DNA from: Enterobacter cloacae complex sp. R_G8
Lineage (GTDB): Bacteria; Pseudomonadota; Gammaproteobacteria; Enterobacterales; Enterobacteriaceae
Assembly: GCF_024599795.1 (NCBI RefSeq)
Contig: NZ_CP102246.1
Span: 3,658,001 to 3,722,000 of the forward strand
Direction: 5' to 3'
DNA length: 64,000 bases
A program made the position numbers and the translations under genes. Below, one piece after another: positions 40,726 through 51,430 of this stretch (position 1 is the stretch's first letter; each line of letters begins with the position of its first letter). The notes beneath the pieces are model-generated. The model was not told the DNA's origin, did no database searches, and saw only the letters and a list, made by a program, of their open reading frames with translations.

Positions 40726-41469
40726 TCAGGCCGGGTTAGGGATATCAATAAACGTAACATCCAGATCGGTATTTTCGGTCAGCCATTCGCTCAGGGCGCG
40801 AATGCCGCCGCGTTCGGTGGCATGGTGACCTGCCGCGTAAAAATGCAGCCCCTGTTCACGGGCTGAATGAATAGTCTGCTCGGAGACTTCACCGGTGATA
40901 AACGCATCAACACCAAAACGCGCGGCGCTATCAATGAAGCCCTGACCGCCACCCGTGCACCAGGCGACACGCTTCACCGTATCCGGACCGGTATCACCGC
41001 TCCACAGCGGACGACGTCCCAGACGCGCTTCAATCCATGAGGCCAGCTCAAGGCCCGGCACCGGCATCGACAGCTCGCCCCACGGCACCAGCGGCTCAAT
41101 TTCACCCATCACGGTGATCCCTAACAGCTGCGCGAGCTGAACGTTGTTGCCAAGCTCGGGGTGCGCATCCAGCGGCAGATGATAGCCATACAGGTTGATA
41201 TCATTTGCCAGCAACGTTTTCAGACGGTTGCGCTTCATGCCGCGAATGATCGGCGATTCGTTTTTCCAGAAATAGCCGTGATGGACGATGACAGCATCGG
41301 CCTCCTGACGCACGGCTTCATCCAGCAACGCCTGACTGGCGGTCACGCCGGTGATAATTTTTTGCACCGTGTCGCGCCCTTCGACCTGTAACCCGTTCGG
41401 GCCGTAGTCGCTGAAGGCGCTGCTGTTCAGTTTTTCGTTGATCAGACTTTCCAGTTCGGTGTTTTTCAT
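40726..41469 (-). CDS. ybgI: NIF3-like dinuclear metal hydrolase YbgI
   Basis: YbgI is a toroidal hexamer with a dinuclear metal site. It resembles type 2 GTP cyclohydrolase I, but its substrate is unproven. The start at 41469 (MKNTELESLINEKL) gives 247 residues as in E. coli. The longer frame to 41544 enters phr. Metal ligands are H63 and H64 in VIVHHGYFW, H97, D101, H215 and E219 in GHHATERGG. It lies 10 bp after phr. Confidence 0.94.
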   Translation of the reverse strand: MKNTELESLINEKLNSSAFSDYGPNGLQVEGRDTVQKIITGVTASQALLDEAVRQEADAVIVHHGYFWKNESPIIRGMKRNRLKTLLANDINLYGYHLPLDAHPELGNNVQLAQLLGITVMGEIEPLVPWGELSMPVPGLELASWIEARLGRRPLWSGDTGPDTVKRVAWCTGGGQGFIDSAARFGVDAFITGEVSEQTIHSAREQGLHFYAAGHHATERGGIRALSEWLTENTDLDVTFIDIPNPA

Positions 41470-41479
41470 CATGACTCTC

Positions 41480-42892
41480 TTAAGCTTTACGGGCCGCTTC
41501 GTACGCCGCCAGCGTGGCGACGCGCGCCTGTTTATGTTCAACAATCGGGCGAGGATAATCGAGCGTTACGCCCTGTTTGTCCGCCCATGCCCACGGGTCG
41601 TGGATCGCCTTAGCGGGGACCGCTTTCAGCGCAGGCAACCAGTGGCGGATAAACGTCCCGTCCGCATCAAATTTTTGTCCCTGCGTGGTGGGATTAAAAA
41701 TCCGGAAGTAAGGTGCCGCATCGGTTCCGGTCGAGGCCGCCCATTGCCAGCCGCCGTTATTCGCCGCCAGATCGCCATCGATCAGCTGAGAAATAAAATA
41801 CCGCTCCCCGGCACGCCAGTCGATAAGCAGATCTTTCACCAGGAAGCTGGCGGTAATCATCCGCAGGCGGTTATGCATCCATCCAGTTTCATTCAGCTGG
41901 CGCATCGCGGCGTCCACAATCGGGTAGCCGGTTTTACCCTCTTGCCAGGCCTGCAGCAGCGTCTCGTTTTGCTGCCACTGCACATTTTCGGTCCAGCGAA
42001 TGAAAGGACGATGTTTACATAATTCAGGGTGATACGTCATCAGATGACGGTAGAATTCGCGCCAGATAAGTTCGTTAAGCCATACCGAACCAGCGCCCCC
42101 CTCCAGCGCCTGGGGCTGCTCTGCCAGAAGACGGTGTAAACACTGGCGCGGAGAAAGCACGCCCAGCGCTAAACAGGCCGACAACCGGCTGGTACCTTCA
42201 ATGGCGGGGAAATCCCGGCGTGCGTCGTAAGCGGCCGCCCCCGTTTTGCAGAACTGGCGCAACTGCGCGATTGCCGCTTTTTCATCAGCCGGGAATAAAG
42301 CGTGGTCATACGCCTGTTGCGGATAGTCAAACGTCAGTTCAGGCAGGTTGTTTACACTCTCCCCTCGCGCGGACGGCGCGGCAACACACTCCGGCAGCGC
42401 CTCTTTCAGCCGTTTGATAAACGCATTTTTAAATGGCGTAAAGACTTTATACATCTCGCGATTGCCGGTCATCACGCTGCCCGGCGCCAGCATCACGCTG
42501 TCATCAAATCCCTGACACTCTACGTCCCCGAGGATCCGCTCCAGCTGACGATCGCGCTGCTGTTCATTGAATTCGTACTGGTAGTTGTAAAAAAGATGCG
42601 TGACGTCGTTCTGCTGACAGACCTCCTGTACCGCGCTGAGCTGAGCGGCAAAATCACTGACCTCTTTGTAAATCAACGGAATGCCTTTTTTCGCCAGCGA
42701 ACGTTGCAGGGCATTCAGATGCGAACAGAGATAAGCGGCTTGACGGGGGGCCATATCATGCTGCTGCCACTGTCCGGGGGTAGCGATAAACAGCGCCAGC
42801 ACGCGGGCGTGTTCAGAGCGACAGGCTGCCGCCAGGGCGATGTTGTCATGCAGGCGCAGATCCGCGCGAAACCAAACCAGATGGGTGGGCAT
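41480..42892 (-). CDS. phr: Deoxyribodipyrimidine photolyase Phr
   Basis: Phr uses FADH and a folate antenna to split UV-induced cyclobutane pyrimidine dimers with blue light. The 470 residues are two short of E. coli. The N-terminal alpha/beta antenna domain begins MPTHLVWFRADLRLHDN. The FAD-binding helical domain has TSRLSACLALGVLSPRQC, LIWREFYRHL and MHNRLRMITASFLVKDLLIDWR, and WQWAASTGTDAAPYFRIFNP marks the active-site region. E. coli has ybgA upstream and dtpD downstream; neither is present here. Confidence 0.97.
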   Translation of the reverse strand: MPTHLVWFRADLRLHDNIALAAACRSEHARVLALFIATPGQWQQHDMAPRQAAYLCSHLNALQRSLAKKGIPLIYKEVSDFAAQLSAVQEVCQQNDVTHLFYNYQYEFNEQQRDRQLERILGDVECQGFDDSVMLAPGSVMTGNREMYKVFTPFKNAFIKRLKEALPECVAAPSARGESVNNLPELTFDYPQQAYDHALFPADEKAAIAQLRQFCKTGAAAYDARRDFPAIEGTSRLSACLALGVLSPRQCLHRLLAEQPQALEGGAGSVWLNELIWREFYRHLMTYHPELCKHRPFIRWTENVQWQQNETLLQAWQEGKTGYPIVDAAMRQLNETGWMHNRLRMITASFLVKDLLIDWRAGERYFISQLIDGDLAANNGGWQWAASTGTDAAPYFRIFNPTTQGQKFDADGTFIRHWLPALKAVPAKAIHDPWAWADKQGVTLDYPRPIVEHKQARVATLAAYEAARKA

Positions 42893-43071
42893 AAAACTCC
42901 AGGCAATTGTCCATTATATCCGTAAGGGCATGCCGTAAAAGGAAAAAGGCACGTATTGAACTACTTTGCCATGAAGTGTAGACGGGATGAAATAAGGGAG
43001 TGGCAGTTTGATTACTCAGAAAAAGAAGATATGCCTGAAAACCACCCAACGGACCGCGAATCCGGAGGAAC

Positions 43072-43107
43072 AAAAAAACCGCCACATTGCTGTAGGCGGT
43101 TTTTTTA
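43072..43107. terminator. Bidirectional terminator between phr promoter region and ybfA
   Basis: An A7-CCGCC arm and a GGCGG-T7 arm surround an ACATTGCTGTA loop that can extend the stem with one bulge. It lies 22 bp past the ybfA stop codon, so it mainly ends ybfA. Confidence 0.85.
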
Positions 43108-43128
43108 TTGCTGTGTGTAGTCTTAGTA

Positions 43129-43335
43129 TCAGTAAAAATCACAGGTCGCTTTTTCGGCCTGATCCATCCACACCGGCTTCTCGCTGGTTTTCGCCCAGAC
43201 GCGGTGCAGATAGCTGTAAAAACGTGCGCGATCTTTCCAGAACAACATCACCGGCAGGGCCAGCACGCCAGCCACTACGGCGAAAGCGCGACGCATGAAC
43301 ACGATATGAGCCGGATACTCTTTATAAAGATCCAT
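43129..43335 (-). CDS. ybfA: Small membrane protein YbfA (function unknown)
   Basis: YbfA is a 68-residue enterobacterial protein of unknown function. A hydrophobic helix covers about residues 12-33 ([19 protein letters not shown]). A conserved cytoplasmic tail, [19 protein letters not shown] and then [10 protein letters not shown], follows. It is divergent from the kdp operon. Expression under potassium or oxidative stress has been suggested in E. coli, but nothing in the sequence proves a role. Confidence 0.88.
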   Translation of the reverse strand: MDLYKEYPAHIVFMRRAFAVVAGVLALPVMLFWKDRARFYSYLHRVWAKTSEKPVWMDQAEKATCDFY

Positions 43336-43644
43336 ATTTTTCTCCCCTGTAGTTGGCCGGAAACTGACTCCGGAAAATTCAAAAACTGTGACCTGGCTAA
43401 AATAATATCGCTTTGTTTGTAATTTTACTACTCATCCGACCACTTATTTTCACCTGTTTAGCCAAAATTTACATTCACGCCGTAATTGAGTTACAAAAAA
43501 GTTAAAGGTTTACTTACCAATAGTTAAATTGTGGGCTTTGCCATTTTTATACTTTTTTTACACCCCCCGTCCTGATTTTTGCGAAATCTTTGCGCCATAA
43601 ATCCTACCGTTAGCACAAATACAAATGTCACCCGGAGGTGGATT
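43336..43644. promoter_or_regulatory. Divergent ybfA-kdpF intergenic region
   Basis: This is 309 bp of AT-rich DNA with no gene. It holds the KdpE-type T tract near 43543-43563 and the kdp promoter downstream of it. A CCCGGAGGTGG ribosome-binding site precedes kdpF. A direct-repeat-like pair of TTAAA words appears around 43500-43530. Confidence 0.7.
43543..43563 (+). promoter_or_regulatory. Putative KdpE binding site of kdpFABC
   Basis: The run ATTTTTATAC followed by TTTTTTTACAC closely resembles the E. coli KdpE site upstream of kdpF. It lies about 85 bp before the kdpF start. Phosphorylated KdpE would activate here under potassium limitation. Confidence 0.72.
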
Positions 43645-43734
43645 GTGAGTGCAGGTCTTATTGCCGGCATCGTGCTGGTGTTCCTGTTATTGGGTTATCT
43701 GGTTTATGCCTTGATTAATGCGGAGGCATTCTGA
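43645..43734 (+). CDS. kdpF: Potassium-transporting ATPase small subunit KdpF
   Basis: KdpF is a 29-residue single-helix peptide that stabilises the KdpFABC complex, in part replacing lipids. It starts at a GTG preceded by GGAGG and reads [20 protein letters not shown], then ends NAEAF, nearly identical to E. coli. Its stop codon overlaps the kdpA ATG (CTGATG). Confidence 0.93.
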   Translation: MSAGLIAGIVLVFLLLGYLVYALINAEAF

Positions 43735-45413
43735 TGGCTGCTCAGGCGTTTTTGCTTATTGCCAGTTTTTTAGGGGTGCTGTTCCTTCTGGCAAGACCGC
43801 TGGGAACAGTGCTGGCAAGGATGATCAACAACGTGCCGCTGCCGGTGGCAGGTCGCGTTGAAAAAGGGATCTGGCGCGCCCTGGGAATCCAGGATGGGGA
43901 AATGAACTGGCGTCAGTATCTGCTGGCGATCCTGCTACTGAATATTGTCGGCCTTGTCGCCCTCTTCGCCATGCTGATGCTGCAGGGTAGCTTACCGCTC
44001 AACCCGCAGCAGTTGCCGGGTCTGTCCTGGCATCTGGCGCTGAACACGGCAGTCAGCTTTGTCACTAACACCAACTGGCAGTCCTATGCCGGGGAAACCA
44101 CGCTGAGCTACTTTAGCCAGATGGCCGGGTTAACCGTGCAAAACTTCCTCTCTGCTGCCACCGGCATTGCGGTGATCTTCGCGCTCACGCGTGCCTTTGC
44201 GCGTCAAAATATCAGCACGCTGGGCAACGCATGGGTCGATCTGACACGCATCACCCTGTGGATATTACTCCCTGTGGCCCTGATCATCGCGCTGTTCTTT
44301 ATTCAGCAAGGCACCCTGCAAAACCTGCTGCCTTACACGCCTTATACCTCCCTTGAAGGGGCAAAACAGCTTTTGCCTATGGGGCCGGTGGCATCGCAGG
44401 AAGCCATTAAAATGCTCGGTACCAACGGCGGTGGCTTCTTCAACGCCAACTCGTCGCATCCGTTTGAAAACCCAACCGCGCTGACCAACGTTGTACAGAT
44501 GCTGGCGATCTTCCTGATCCCCGCCGCGCTCTGCTTTGCCTTTGGCGATGTGGTAAACGACCGCCGTCAGGGACGGACCCTGCTGTGGACCATGTCTCTT
44601 ATCTTTGTGGTCTGCGTCGCGCTGGTGATGTGGGCGGAATGGAACGGTAACCCTCACTTCCTGACGCTGGGCGCTGACAGCGCGATCAATATGGAAGGGA
44701 AAGAGAGTCGCTTTGGCATTCTCGCCAGCAGCCTGTATGCGGTGGTCACCACGGCAGCCTCGTGCGGGGCGGTTAACGCCATGCATGACTCCTTTACGGC
44801 GCTGGGCGGCATGATCCCAATGTGGCTGATGCAGATTGGCGAAGTGGTATTTGGCGGCGTGGGCTCAGGTCTTTACGGCATGCTGCTGTTTGTACTGCTG
44901 GCGGTGTTTATCGCCGGACTGATGATTGGCCGTACCCCGGAATACCTCGGTAAAAAAATCGACGTACGGGAAATGAAATTAACCGCGCTGGCGATTCTGG
45001 TCACGCCTGCCCTCGTGCTGCTCGGCACCGCCCTGGCCCTGATGACCGACGCCGGGCGCAGCGGCATCTTTAATCCGGGTATCCATGGGTTCAGTGAGGT
45101 GCTCTACGCCGTCTCGTCTGCGGCTAACAACAACGGCAGCGCCTTTGCAGGCTTAAGCGCCAACTCACCTTTCTGGAACTGTCTGCTGGCATTCTGCATG
45201 TTTGTCGGCCGCTTCGGCGTGATTGTGCCGGTGATGGCCATCGCCGGATCGCTGGTGAATAAAAAAATTCAACCGACCACCACCGGCACATTACCGACCC
45301 ACGGTGCGCTGTTTGTTGGCCTGCTGACCGGCACCGTGTTGCTGGTAGGCGCCCTGACCTTTATCCCCGCCCTCGCGTTAGGCCCGGTCGCGGAAACCCT
45401 CTCTTTACGCTGA
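43734..45413 (+). CDS. kdpA: Potassium-transporting ATPase potassium-binding subunit KdpA
   Basis: KdpA is a channel-like subunit of the SKT superfamily that selects potassium with four pore loops. The 559 residues are close to the 557 of E. coli. About ten transmembrane helices are visible. The selectivity loops include [28 protein letters not shown] (near 230) and [14 protein letters not shown]. It is followed 18 bp later by kdpB. Confidence 0.97.
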   Translation: MAAQAFLLIASFLGVLFLLARPLGTVLARMINNVPLPVAGRVEKGIWRALGIQDGEMNWRQYLLAILLLNIVGLVALFAMLMLQGSLPLNPQQLPGLSWHLALNTAVSFVTNTNWQSYAGETTLSYFSQMAGLTVQNFLSAATGIAVIFALTRAFARQNISTLGNAWVDLTRITLWILLPVALIIALFFIQQGTLQNLLPYTPYTSLEGAKQLLPMGPVASQEAIKMLGTNGGGFFNANSSHPFENPTALTNVVQMLAIFLIPAALCFAFGDVVNDRRQGRTLLWTMSLIFVVCVALVMWAEWNGNPHFLTLGADSAINMEGKESRFGILASSLYAVVTTAASCGAVNAMHDSFTALGGMIPMWLMQIGEVVFGGVGSGLYGMLLFVLLAVFIAGLMIGRTPEYLGKKIDVREMKLTALAILVTPALVLLGTALALMTDAGRSGIFNPGIHGFSEVLYAVSSAANNNGSAFAGLSANSPFWNCLLAFCMFVGRFGVIVPVMAIAGSLVNKKIQPTTTGTLPTHGALFVGLLTGTVLLVGALTFIPALALGPVAETLSLR

Positions 45414-45431
45414 TTTTGCGGAGAATTTGTC

Positions 45432-47480
45432 ATGAGTCGTAAACAACTGGCCCTGTTCGAACCGTCGTTAGTTCGTCAGGCGCTCATGGATGCGGTGAAA
45501 AAGTTAAGCCCGCGCGTGCAGTGGCACAACCCGGTGATGTTTATCGTCTGGGCAGGCAGCGTGCTGACTACCGCCCTGGCGATTGCCATGGGAACGGGTC
45601 ACCTTCCAGGCAACGCGATGTTCACCGGAGCGATCAGCCTGTGGCTGTGGTTTACCGTGCTGTTTGCCAACTTTGCCGAAGCGCTGGCGGAAGGCCGCAG
45701 TAAAGCGCAGGCCAACAGCCTGAAAGGGGTAAAAAAGACCGCCTTCGCACGCAAATTACGTGAGCCAAAATACGGCGCGCAGATGGACCACGTGCCGGCA
45801 GATGAACTGCGTAAAGGCGATGTGGTCCTGGTGGAAGCCGGTGACATTATTCCCTGTGATGGCGAAGTGATTGAAGGGGGAGCCTCCGTTGACGAAAGCG
45901 CCATCACCGGGGAATCCGCACCGGTCATTCGTGAATCAGGCGGTGATTTCGCCTCGGTCACGGGCGGGACGCGTATTCTCTCCGACTGGCTGGTGATCCA
46001 GTGCAGTGTCAACCCGGGCGAAACCTTCCTTGACCGGATGATCGCCATGGTAGAAGGCGCGCAGCGTCGTAAGACCCCCAACGAAATTGCCCTGACCATT
46101 TTGCTGGTGGCCCTGACCATCGTCTTCCTGCTGGCCACCGCCACGCTGTGGCCCTTCTCCAGCTACGGTGGCACCGCAGTCAGCATCACCGTGCTGGTGG
46201 CGCTGCTGGTCTGTCTGATCCCAACCACCATTGGCGGCCTGCTCTCTGCCATCGGTGTGGCGGGGATGAGCCGCATGCTGGGCGCGAACGTTATCGCCAC
46301 CAGCGGACGTGCCGTAGAAGCTGCCGGTGATGTGGATGTTCTGCTGCTGGATAAAACCGGGACCATCACCCTCGGCAACCGCCAGGCCTCCGAGTTTTTA
46401 CCGGCCCCGGGCGTGGATGAAAAAACGCTGGCAGATGCCGCCCAGCTCTCGTCTCTTGCCGATGAAACGCCGGAAGGCCGCAGCATCGTGATTCTGGCGA
46501 AACAGCGCTTTAATCTGCGCCAGCGTGATGTGCAGAGCCTGCATGCCACGTTTGTGCCCTTCACGGCGCAAACCCGAATGAGCGGTATCAACATCCAGGA
46601 CCGCATGATCCGTAAAGGTTCCGTTGACGCCATTCGTCGCCACATTGAAGCCAACAACGGTCATTTCCCACCGGAAGTGGACAATCTGGTTGAGAGCGTT
46701 GCCCGTCAGGGGGCCACACCACTGGTCGTGGCTGAAGGGGCCCATGTACTGGGGGTGATTGCGCTGAAGGACATCGTCAAAGGGGGTATCAAAGAGCGTT
46801 TCGCCCAGCTGCGTAAAATGGGGATCAAAACGGTGATGATCACCGGGGATAACCGGCTGACTGCCGCCGCCATTGCCGCAGAAGCGGGCGTGGACGACTT
46901 CCTCTCGGAAGCTACACCGGAAGCCAAGCTGGCCTTGATCCGTCAGTACCAGGCGGAAGGCCGCCTGGTGGCGATGACGGGCGACGGCACCAACGATGCC
47001 CCTGCCCTCGCACAGGCCGACGTGGCGGTGGCGATGAACTCCGGTACGCAGGCGGCAAAAGAGGCGGGCAACATGGTCGATCTTGACTCTAACCCGACCA
47101 AGTTGATTGAAGTGGTGCACATCGGTAAACAGATGCTGATGACGCGCGGTTCCTTGACGACGTTCAGTATCGCCAATGACGTGGCAAAATATTTCGCCAT
47201 CATTCCCGCGGCGTTCGCGGCCACCTATCCGCAGCTTAACGCGCTGAACGTGATGCATCTGCACTCCCCGTCTTCGGCCATTCTCAGCGCGGTGATCTTC
47301 AACGCCCTGATTATTGTCTTCCTGATCCCGCTGGCGCTGAAAGGGGTGAGCTATAAGCCGCTGACGGCCGCAGCCATGCTGCGCCGTAACCTGTGGATTT
47401 ACGGGCTGGGCGGGCTGCTGGTGCCCTTTATCGGTATTAAGGTTATCGACCTGCTGTTAACGCTGTTCGGGCTGGTTTAA
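45432..47480 (+). CDS. kdpB: Potassium-transporting P-type ATPase catalytic subunit KdpB
   Basis: KdpB hydrolyses ATP to drive uptake of potassium through KdpA. The 682 residues equal E. coli. The phosphorylated D307 lies in the DKTGT motif. The actuator loop is [10 protein letters not shown] (the TGES motif with inhibitory-phosphorylation serine). The nucleotide domain has KGS, and the hinge is [11 protein letters not shown]. It is separated from kdpC by 12 bp when kdpC starts at 47493. Confidence 0.98.
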   Translation: MSRKQLALFEPSLVRQALMDAVKKLSPRVQWHNPVMFIVWAGSVLTTALAIAMGTGHLPGNAMFTGAISLWLWFTVLFANFAEALAEGRSKAQANSLKGVKKTAFARKLREPKYGAQMDHVPADELRKGDVVLVEAGDIIPCDGEVIEGGASVDESAITGESAPVIRESGGDFASVTGGTRILSDWLVIQCSVNPGETFLDRMIAMVEGAQRRKTPNEIALTILLVALTIVFLLATATLWPFSSYGGTAVSITVLVALLVCLIPTTIGGLLSAIGVAGMSRMLGANVIATSGRAVEAAGDVDVLLLDKTGTITLGNRQASEFLPAPGVDEKTLADAAQLSSLADETPEGRSIVILAKQRFNLRQRDVQSLHATFVPFTAQTRMSGINIQDRMIRKGSVDAIRRHIEANNGHFPPEVDNLVESVARQGATPLVVAEGAHVLGVIALKDIVKGGIKERFAQLRKMGIKTVMITGDNRLTAAAIAAEAGVDDFLSEATPEAKLALIRQYQAEGRLVAMTGDGTNDAPALAQADVAVAMNSGTQAAKEAGNMVDLDSNPTKLIEVVHIGKQMLMTRGSLTTFSIANDVAKYFAIIPAAFAATYPQLNALNVMHLHSPSSAILSAVIFNALIIVFLIPLALKGVSYKPLTAAAMLRRNLWIYGLGGLLVPFIGIKVIDLLLTLFGLV

Positions 47481-47492
47481 AAGGTGAATCAA

Positions 47493-48068
47493 ATGACGAT
47501 GTTACGTCCCGCTATACTTCTGTTTATTTTGCTGTCGCTTATTACCGGTGGGCTTTACCCGCTGGTGACCACCGCGCTGGGCCAGTGGTGGTTCAAGGAT
47601 CAGGCCAATGGCTCGCTGATTATACAGCAGGGTGAAAACCGCGGCTCTCGCCTGATTGGTCAGAACTTTACGGATGCTCGTTACTTCCAGGGACGCCCTT
47701 CCGCCACCGCCGAAAGCCCGTATAATCCGATAGCATCCGGCGGGAGTAACCTGGCGGGCAGTAACCCTGAGCTGGACAAAGCCATCGCTGAGCGCGTGGC
47801 GGCGCTGCGTAGCGCCAACCCGCAGGCCAGCCGGGAGGTGCCTGTGGAACTGGTGACCGCCTCCGCCAGCGGACTGGATTACAGCCTGACGCCTGAAGCG
47901 GTGGCCTGGCAGATCCCGCGCGTTGCCGCTGCCCGTCATCTGACCGTCGAACAGGTCAGTCAGCTGGTGGCAGAGCACACGCAAAAACCGCTGGTCAGTT
48001 TCATTGGTATGCCGGTAGTGAATATTGTTGAGCTGAATCTGGCGCTGGACGCGCTAAGGAAAAACTAA
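47493..48068 (+). CDS. kdpC: Potassium-transporting ATPase subunit KdpC
   Basis: KdpC is a single-span subunit that completes KdpFABC and increases its ATP affinity. I start at the ATG at 47493 (MTMLRPAIL), because AAGGTG lies six bases before it. A GTG at 47484 would consume that ribosome-binding site. The 191 residues begin with one helix at about 6-28 and continue as a periplasmic domain with [19 protein letters not shown] and [12 protein letters not shown]. It abuts kdpD. Confidence 0.96.
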   Translation: MTMLRPAILLFILLSLITGGLYPLVTTALGQWWFKDQANGSLIIQQGENRGSRLIGQNFTDARYFQGRPSATAESPYNPIASGGSNLAGSNPELDKAIAERVAALRSANPQASREVPVELVTASASGLDYSLTPEAVAWQIPRVAAARHLTVEQVSQLVAEHTQKPLVSFIGMPVVNIVELNLALDALRKN

Positions 48069-50756
48069 ATGACCGACGAGCCCTTGCGCCCGGATCCTGA
48101 CAGGCTGCTCGAACAAACAGCTGAAGCCCATCGTGGCAAACTGAAAGTCTTCTTCGGCGCCTGCGCGGGCGTCGGGAAAACCTTCGCCATGCTGACAGAA
48201 GCTCAACGACTTCGGGCTCAGGGGCTCGATATTCTCATCGGCGTGGTGGAAACCCACGGCCGTAAAGAGACCGCGGCGCTGTTGAAGGGGCTTGCCACGC
48301 AGCCCCCTCGCCGTATCAGCCATCGTGGCAGGCTGGTGACGGAGTTCGATCTCGACGCCGCCCTCGCCCGCCGCCCCGCCCTTATTCTGATGGACGAACT
48401 GGCGCACAGTAATGCGCCAGGCTCCCGTCACCCCAAACGCTGGCAGGATGTTGAAGAGTTACTTGAAGCCGGGATTGACGTCTTCACCACGGTGAATGTT
48501 CAGCATCTGGAAAGCCTGAACGACGTGGTCAGCGGCGTGACCGGCATTCAGGTGCGCGAAACGGTGCCCGATCCGTTCTTTGATTCCGCAGATGAAGTAG
48601 TACTGGTCGACCTGCCGCCCGATGACCTGCGCCAGCGCCTGCATGAAGGGAAAGTCTATATTGCAGGCCAGGCCGAGCGCGCCATCGAACACTTCTTTCG
48701 TAAAGGCAACCTGATTGCCCTGCGCGAACTGGCCCTGCGCCGCACCGCCGATCGTGTGGATGACCAGATGCGCGCCTGGCGCGATCTGCAGGGACAGGAA
48801 CGCGTCTGGCATACGCGGGATGCCATCCTGCTGTGCATAGGTCACGGCAGCGGCAATGAAAAGCTTGTCCGTACCGCCGCCCGGCTGGCCGCGAAATTTG
48901 GCAGCGTCTGGCATGCGGTATATGTCGAAACGCCACAGCTTCACGCCCTGCCTGAAAACCAGCGTCGCGCGATCCTCAGTTCGCTGCGTCTGGCCCAGGA
49001 GCTGGGGGCGGAAACCGCTACCCTCTCCGATCCGCAGGAAGATAAAGCCATTCTGCGCTACGCGCGTGAGCACAACCTGGGCAAGATTGTCATTGGCCGT
49101 CGCCAGCACCGGCGCTGGTTTAGCCGCGAATCGTTTGCCGACAAACTGGCCCGGCGCGCGCCCGACCTGGATCTGGTGGTCGTGGCGCTGGATGACAAAC
49201 CCACACCGCTCCCCAACCGCGCGCCCGACAGCCGTACCTTTGGTGATAAATGGCGCATTCAGATCCGCGGCTGTCTGATCGCCGTCGTGCTCTGCGCCCT
49301 GATAACCCTTATTGCCAGCAAATGGCTGATTGCCTTTGACGCGGCCAACCTGGTGATGATCTACCTGCTTGGCGTGGTCGTGGTTGCTCTCTTTTACGGG
49401 CGCTGGCCGTCAGTCCTGGCAACGGTGATCAACGTCATCAGCTTTGATCTGTTCTTTATTGATCCGCGCGGGACGCTCGCCGTCTCGGATGTACAGTATG
49501 TCCTCACGTTTGCCGTGATGCTCACCGTCGGACTGGTGATCGGGAATCTGACGGCGGGCGTTCGCTATCAGGCGCGTATCGCCCGCTATCGTGAACAGCG
49601 CACCCGACATTTATACGAGATGTCTAAATCGCTGGCGGTAGGCCGCACGCCGCTGGATATCGTGCAGACCAGCGAGCAGTTTATCCGCTCGACCTTTAAT
49701 GCCAGCAACCTGATTTTACTCCCGGACGAGCACGGGAAATTACGCCCGCTGACGTCGGCCTCGGGCATGACGCCCTGGGATGAAGCCATTGCGCGCTGGA
49801 GCTTCGATAAAGGTTTACCGGCCGGTGCAGGGACAGACACCCTGCCCGGCGTGCCGTATCAGATCCTGCCGCTGCGCAGTGCCGATAAAAATCAGGGGCT
49901 GGTCATCGTCGAGCCGTCTAATCTGCGCCAGCTGATGATCCCCGAGCAGCAAAGGCTGCTGGAGACCTTTACGCTGCTGGTTGCCAGTGCGCTCGAAAGA
50001 CTGGCGCTGACGGCGAGCGAAGAGCAGGCGCGTCTGGCAAGCGAGCGTGAAAGCATTCGTAACTCGTTGCTGGCGGCCCTCTCCCACGATCTTCGCACGC
50101 CTCTCACCGTGTTGTTTGGCCAGTCGGAAATTCTGACCCTGGATCTGGCGGCTGAAGGTTCAAAACATGCCCTGCAGGCCAGCGAGATCCGCCAGCATGT
50201 GCTGAACACCACGCGGCTGGTGAATAACCTGCTTGATATGGCACGGATACAGTCTGGCGGGTTCAACCTCAAAAAAGAGTGGCTGACACTTGAGGAAGTG
50301 GTGGGAAGCGCGCTGAAAATGCTGGAGCCCGGTCTCGGTGGGCGGCATATCGCGCTGAACATGCCTGAGCCCCTGACGTTAATTCACGTCGATGGTCCGT
50401 TGTTTGAACGTGTGTTAATCAATTTGCTGGAAAATGCGGGCAAATATGCCGGAGCAAAAGCGCAAATCGGGGTGAACGCCACGGTGGAAGATAATACGCT
50501 TCGCCTTGAAGTCTGGGATACCGGGCCCGGTATTCCTGCCGGTCAGGAAAAAGCGATTTTCGAAAAATTCTCGCGCGGCAATAAAGAGTCTGCCATTCCG
50601 GGGGTCGGGCTGGGTCTGGCGATCTGCCAGGCCATTATTGACGTCCATGGCGGCACCATTTCGGCGGAGAATCGCCCGGAAGGAGGCGCACGTTTTTGTG
50701 TTACACTTCCTCTGGAAACCCCGCCAGAACTTGATGAATTACCAGAGGATTTGTGA
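48069..50756 (+). CDS. kdpD: Potassium sensor histidine kinase KdpD
   Basis: KdpD senses potassium limitation and osmotic or c-di-AMP-like inputs and phosphorylates KdpE. The 895 residues match E. coli. An N-terminal KdpD domain has Walker A GACAGVGKT near 29-37. A universal-stress-protein domain spans about 250-370. Four transmembrane helices lie at about 400-500, followed by a GAF-like region. The kinase core has autophosphorylated H673 in ALSHDLRTPL and the G-boxes DTGPGIP and GVGLGLAIC. It overlaps kdpE by 4 bp. Confidence 0.98.
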   Translation: MTDEPLRPDPDRLLEQTAEAHRGKLKVFFGACAGVGKTFAMLTEAQRLRAQGLDILIGVVETHGRKETAALLKGLATQPPRRISHRGRLVTEFDLDAALARRPALILMDELAHSNAPGSRHPKRWQDVEELLEAGIDVFTTVNVQHLESLNDVVSGVTGIQVRETVPDPFFDSADEVVLVDLPPDDLRQRLHEGKVYIAGQAERAIEHFFRKGNLIALRELALRRTADRVDDQMRAWRDLQGQERVWHTRDAILLCIGHGSGNEKLVRTAARLAAKFGSVWHAVYVETPQLHALPENQRRAILSSLRLAQELGAETATLSDPQEDKAILRYAREHNLGKIVIGRRQHRRWFSRESFADKLARRAPDLDLVVVALDDKPTPLPNRAPDSRTFGDKWRIQIRGCLIAVVLCALITLIASKWLIAFDAANLVMIYLLGVVVVALFYGRWPSVLATVINVISFDLFFIDPRGTLAVSDVQYVLTFAVMLTVGLVIGNLTAGVRYQARIARYREQRTRHLYEMSKSLAVGRTPLDIVQTSEQFIRSTFNASNLILLPDEHGKLRPLTSASGMTPWDEAIARWSFDKGLPAGAGTDTLPGVPYQILPLRSADKNQGLVIVEPSNLRQLMIPEQQRLLETFTLLVASALERLALTASEEQARLASERESIRNSLLAALSHDLRTPLTVLFGQSEILTLDLAAEGSKHALQASEIRQHVLNTTRLVNNLLDMARIQSGGFNLKKEWLTLEEVVGSALKMLEPGLGGRHIALNMPEPLTLIHVDGPLFERVLINLLENAGKYAGAKAQIGVNATVEDNTLRLEVWDTGPGIPAGQEKAIFEKFSRGNKESAIPGVGLGLAICQAIIDVHGGTISAENRPEGGARFCVTLPLETPPELDELPEDL

Positions 50757-51430
50757 TCAACGTCCTGATTGTTGAAGATGAACTCGCCATTAGCCGGTTT
50801 CTGCGTGCTGCGCTGGAAGGTGACGGCCTGCGCGTTCATGATGCCGGTACGCTCCAGCGCGGGTTGATCGAAGCCGCCACCCGCAAGCCGGACCTGGTGA
50901 TCCTCGATCTCGGTCTGCCGGATGGCGACGGCATCGATTTTATTCGTGAGGTGCGCCAGTGGAGCCAGATGCCGATTCTGGTGCTCTCCGCACGCACCGA
51001 AGAGACGGATAAAATCGCCGCGCTGGATGCTGGCGCGGACGACTATCTCATTAAGCCTTTTGGAATTGGCGAGTTACAGGCTCGCCTTCGTGTTGCGCTA
51101 CGTCGCCACAGTGCCACCGTCCCTGCCGACCCGACGTACACTTTCGGTGATGTGCGGGTCGATCTCGCTGCACGACGTATTGTTCGCGGTGAAGAGGAGA
51201 TCCATCTCACCCCGATAGAGTTTCGCCTGCTCGCAGTTTTGCTCAACAACCACGGTAAGGTCCTGACCCAACGTCAGCTTCTGAGTCAGGTGTGGGGACC
51301 CAACGCTGTGGAACATAGTCACTATTTACGCATATATATGGGACACCTGCGTCAAAAACTTGAAGTTGACCCCGCTCGCCCTCGCCATCTATTAACCGAA
51401 ACCGGTATCGGTTATCGGTTTATGCTTTGA
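50753..51430 (+). CDS. kdpE: Response regulator KdpE
   Basis: KdpE is the OmpR-family activator of kdpFABC. It starts at a GTG overlapping the kdpD stop codon (GTGA). The 225 residues match E. coli. The receiver domain has acidic residues in VEDE, the phosphorylated D52 in LVILDLGLPDGDG, and K101-equivalent in LIKPFG. The winged-helix domain covers about 128-225, ending ETGIGYRFML. No clear terminator follows before the speF leader. Confidence 0.98.
   Translation: MINVLIVEDELAISRFLRAALEGDGLRVHDAGTLQRGLIEAATRKPDLVILDLGLPDGDGIDFIREVRQWSQMPILVLSARTEETDKIAALDAGADDYLIKPFGIGELQARLRVALRRHSATVPADPTYTFGDVRVDLAARRIVRGEEEIHLTPIEFRLLAVLLNNHGKVLTQRQLLSQVWGPNAVEHSHYLRIYMGHLRQKLEVDPARPRHLLTETGIGYRFML

Noticed and set aside
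42846..43298. Small frames on both strands between phr and ybfA that might be a ybgA remnant
   Set aside because: None resembles YbgA; they cross the terminator hairpin.
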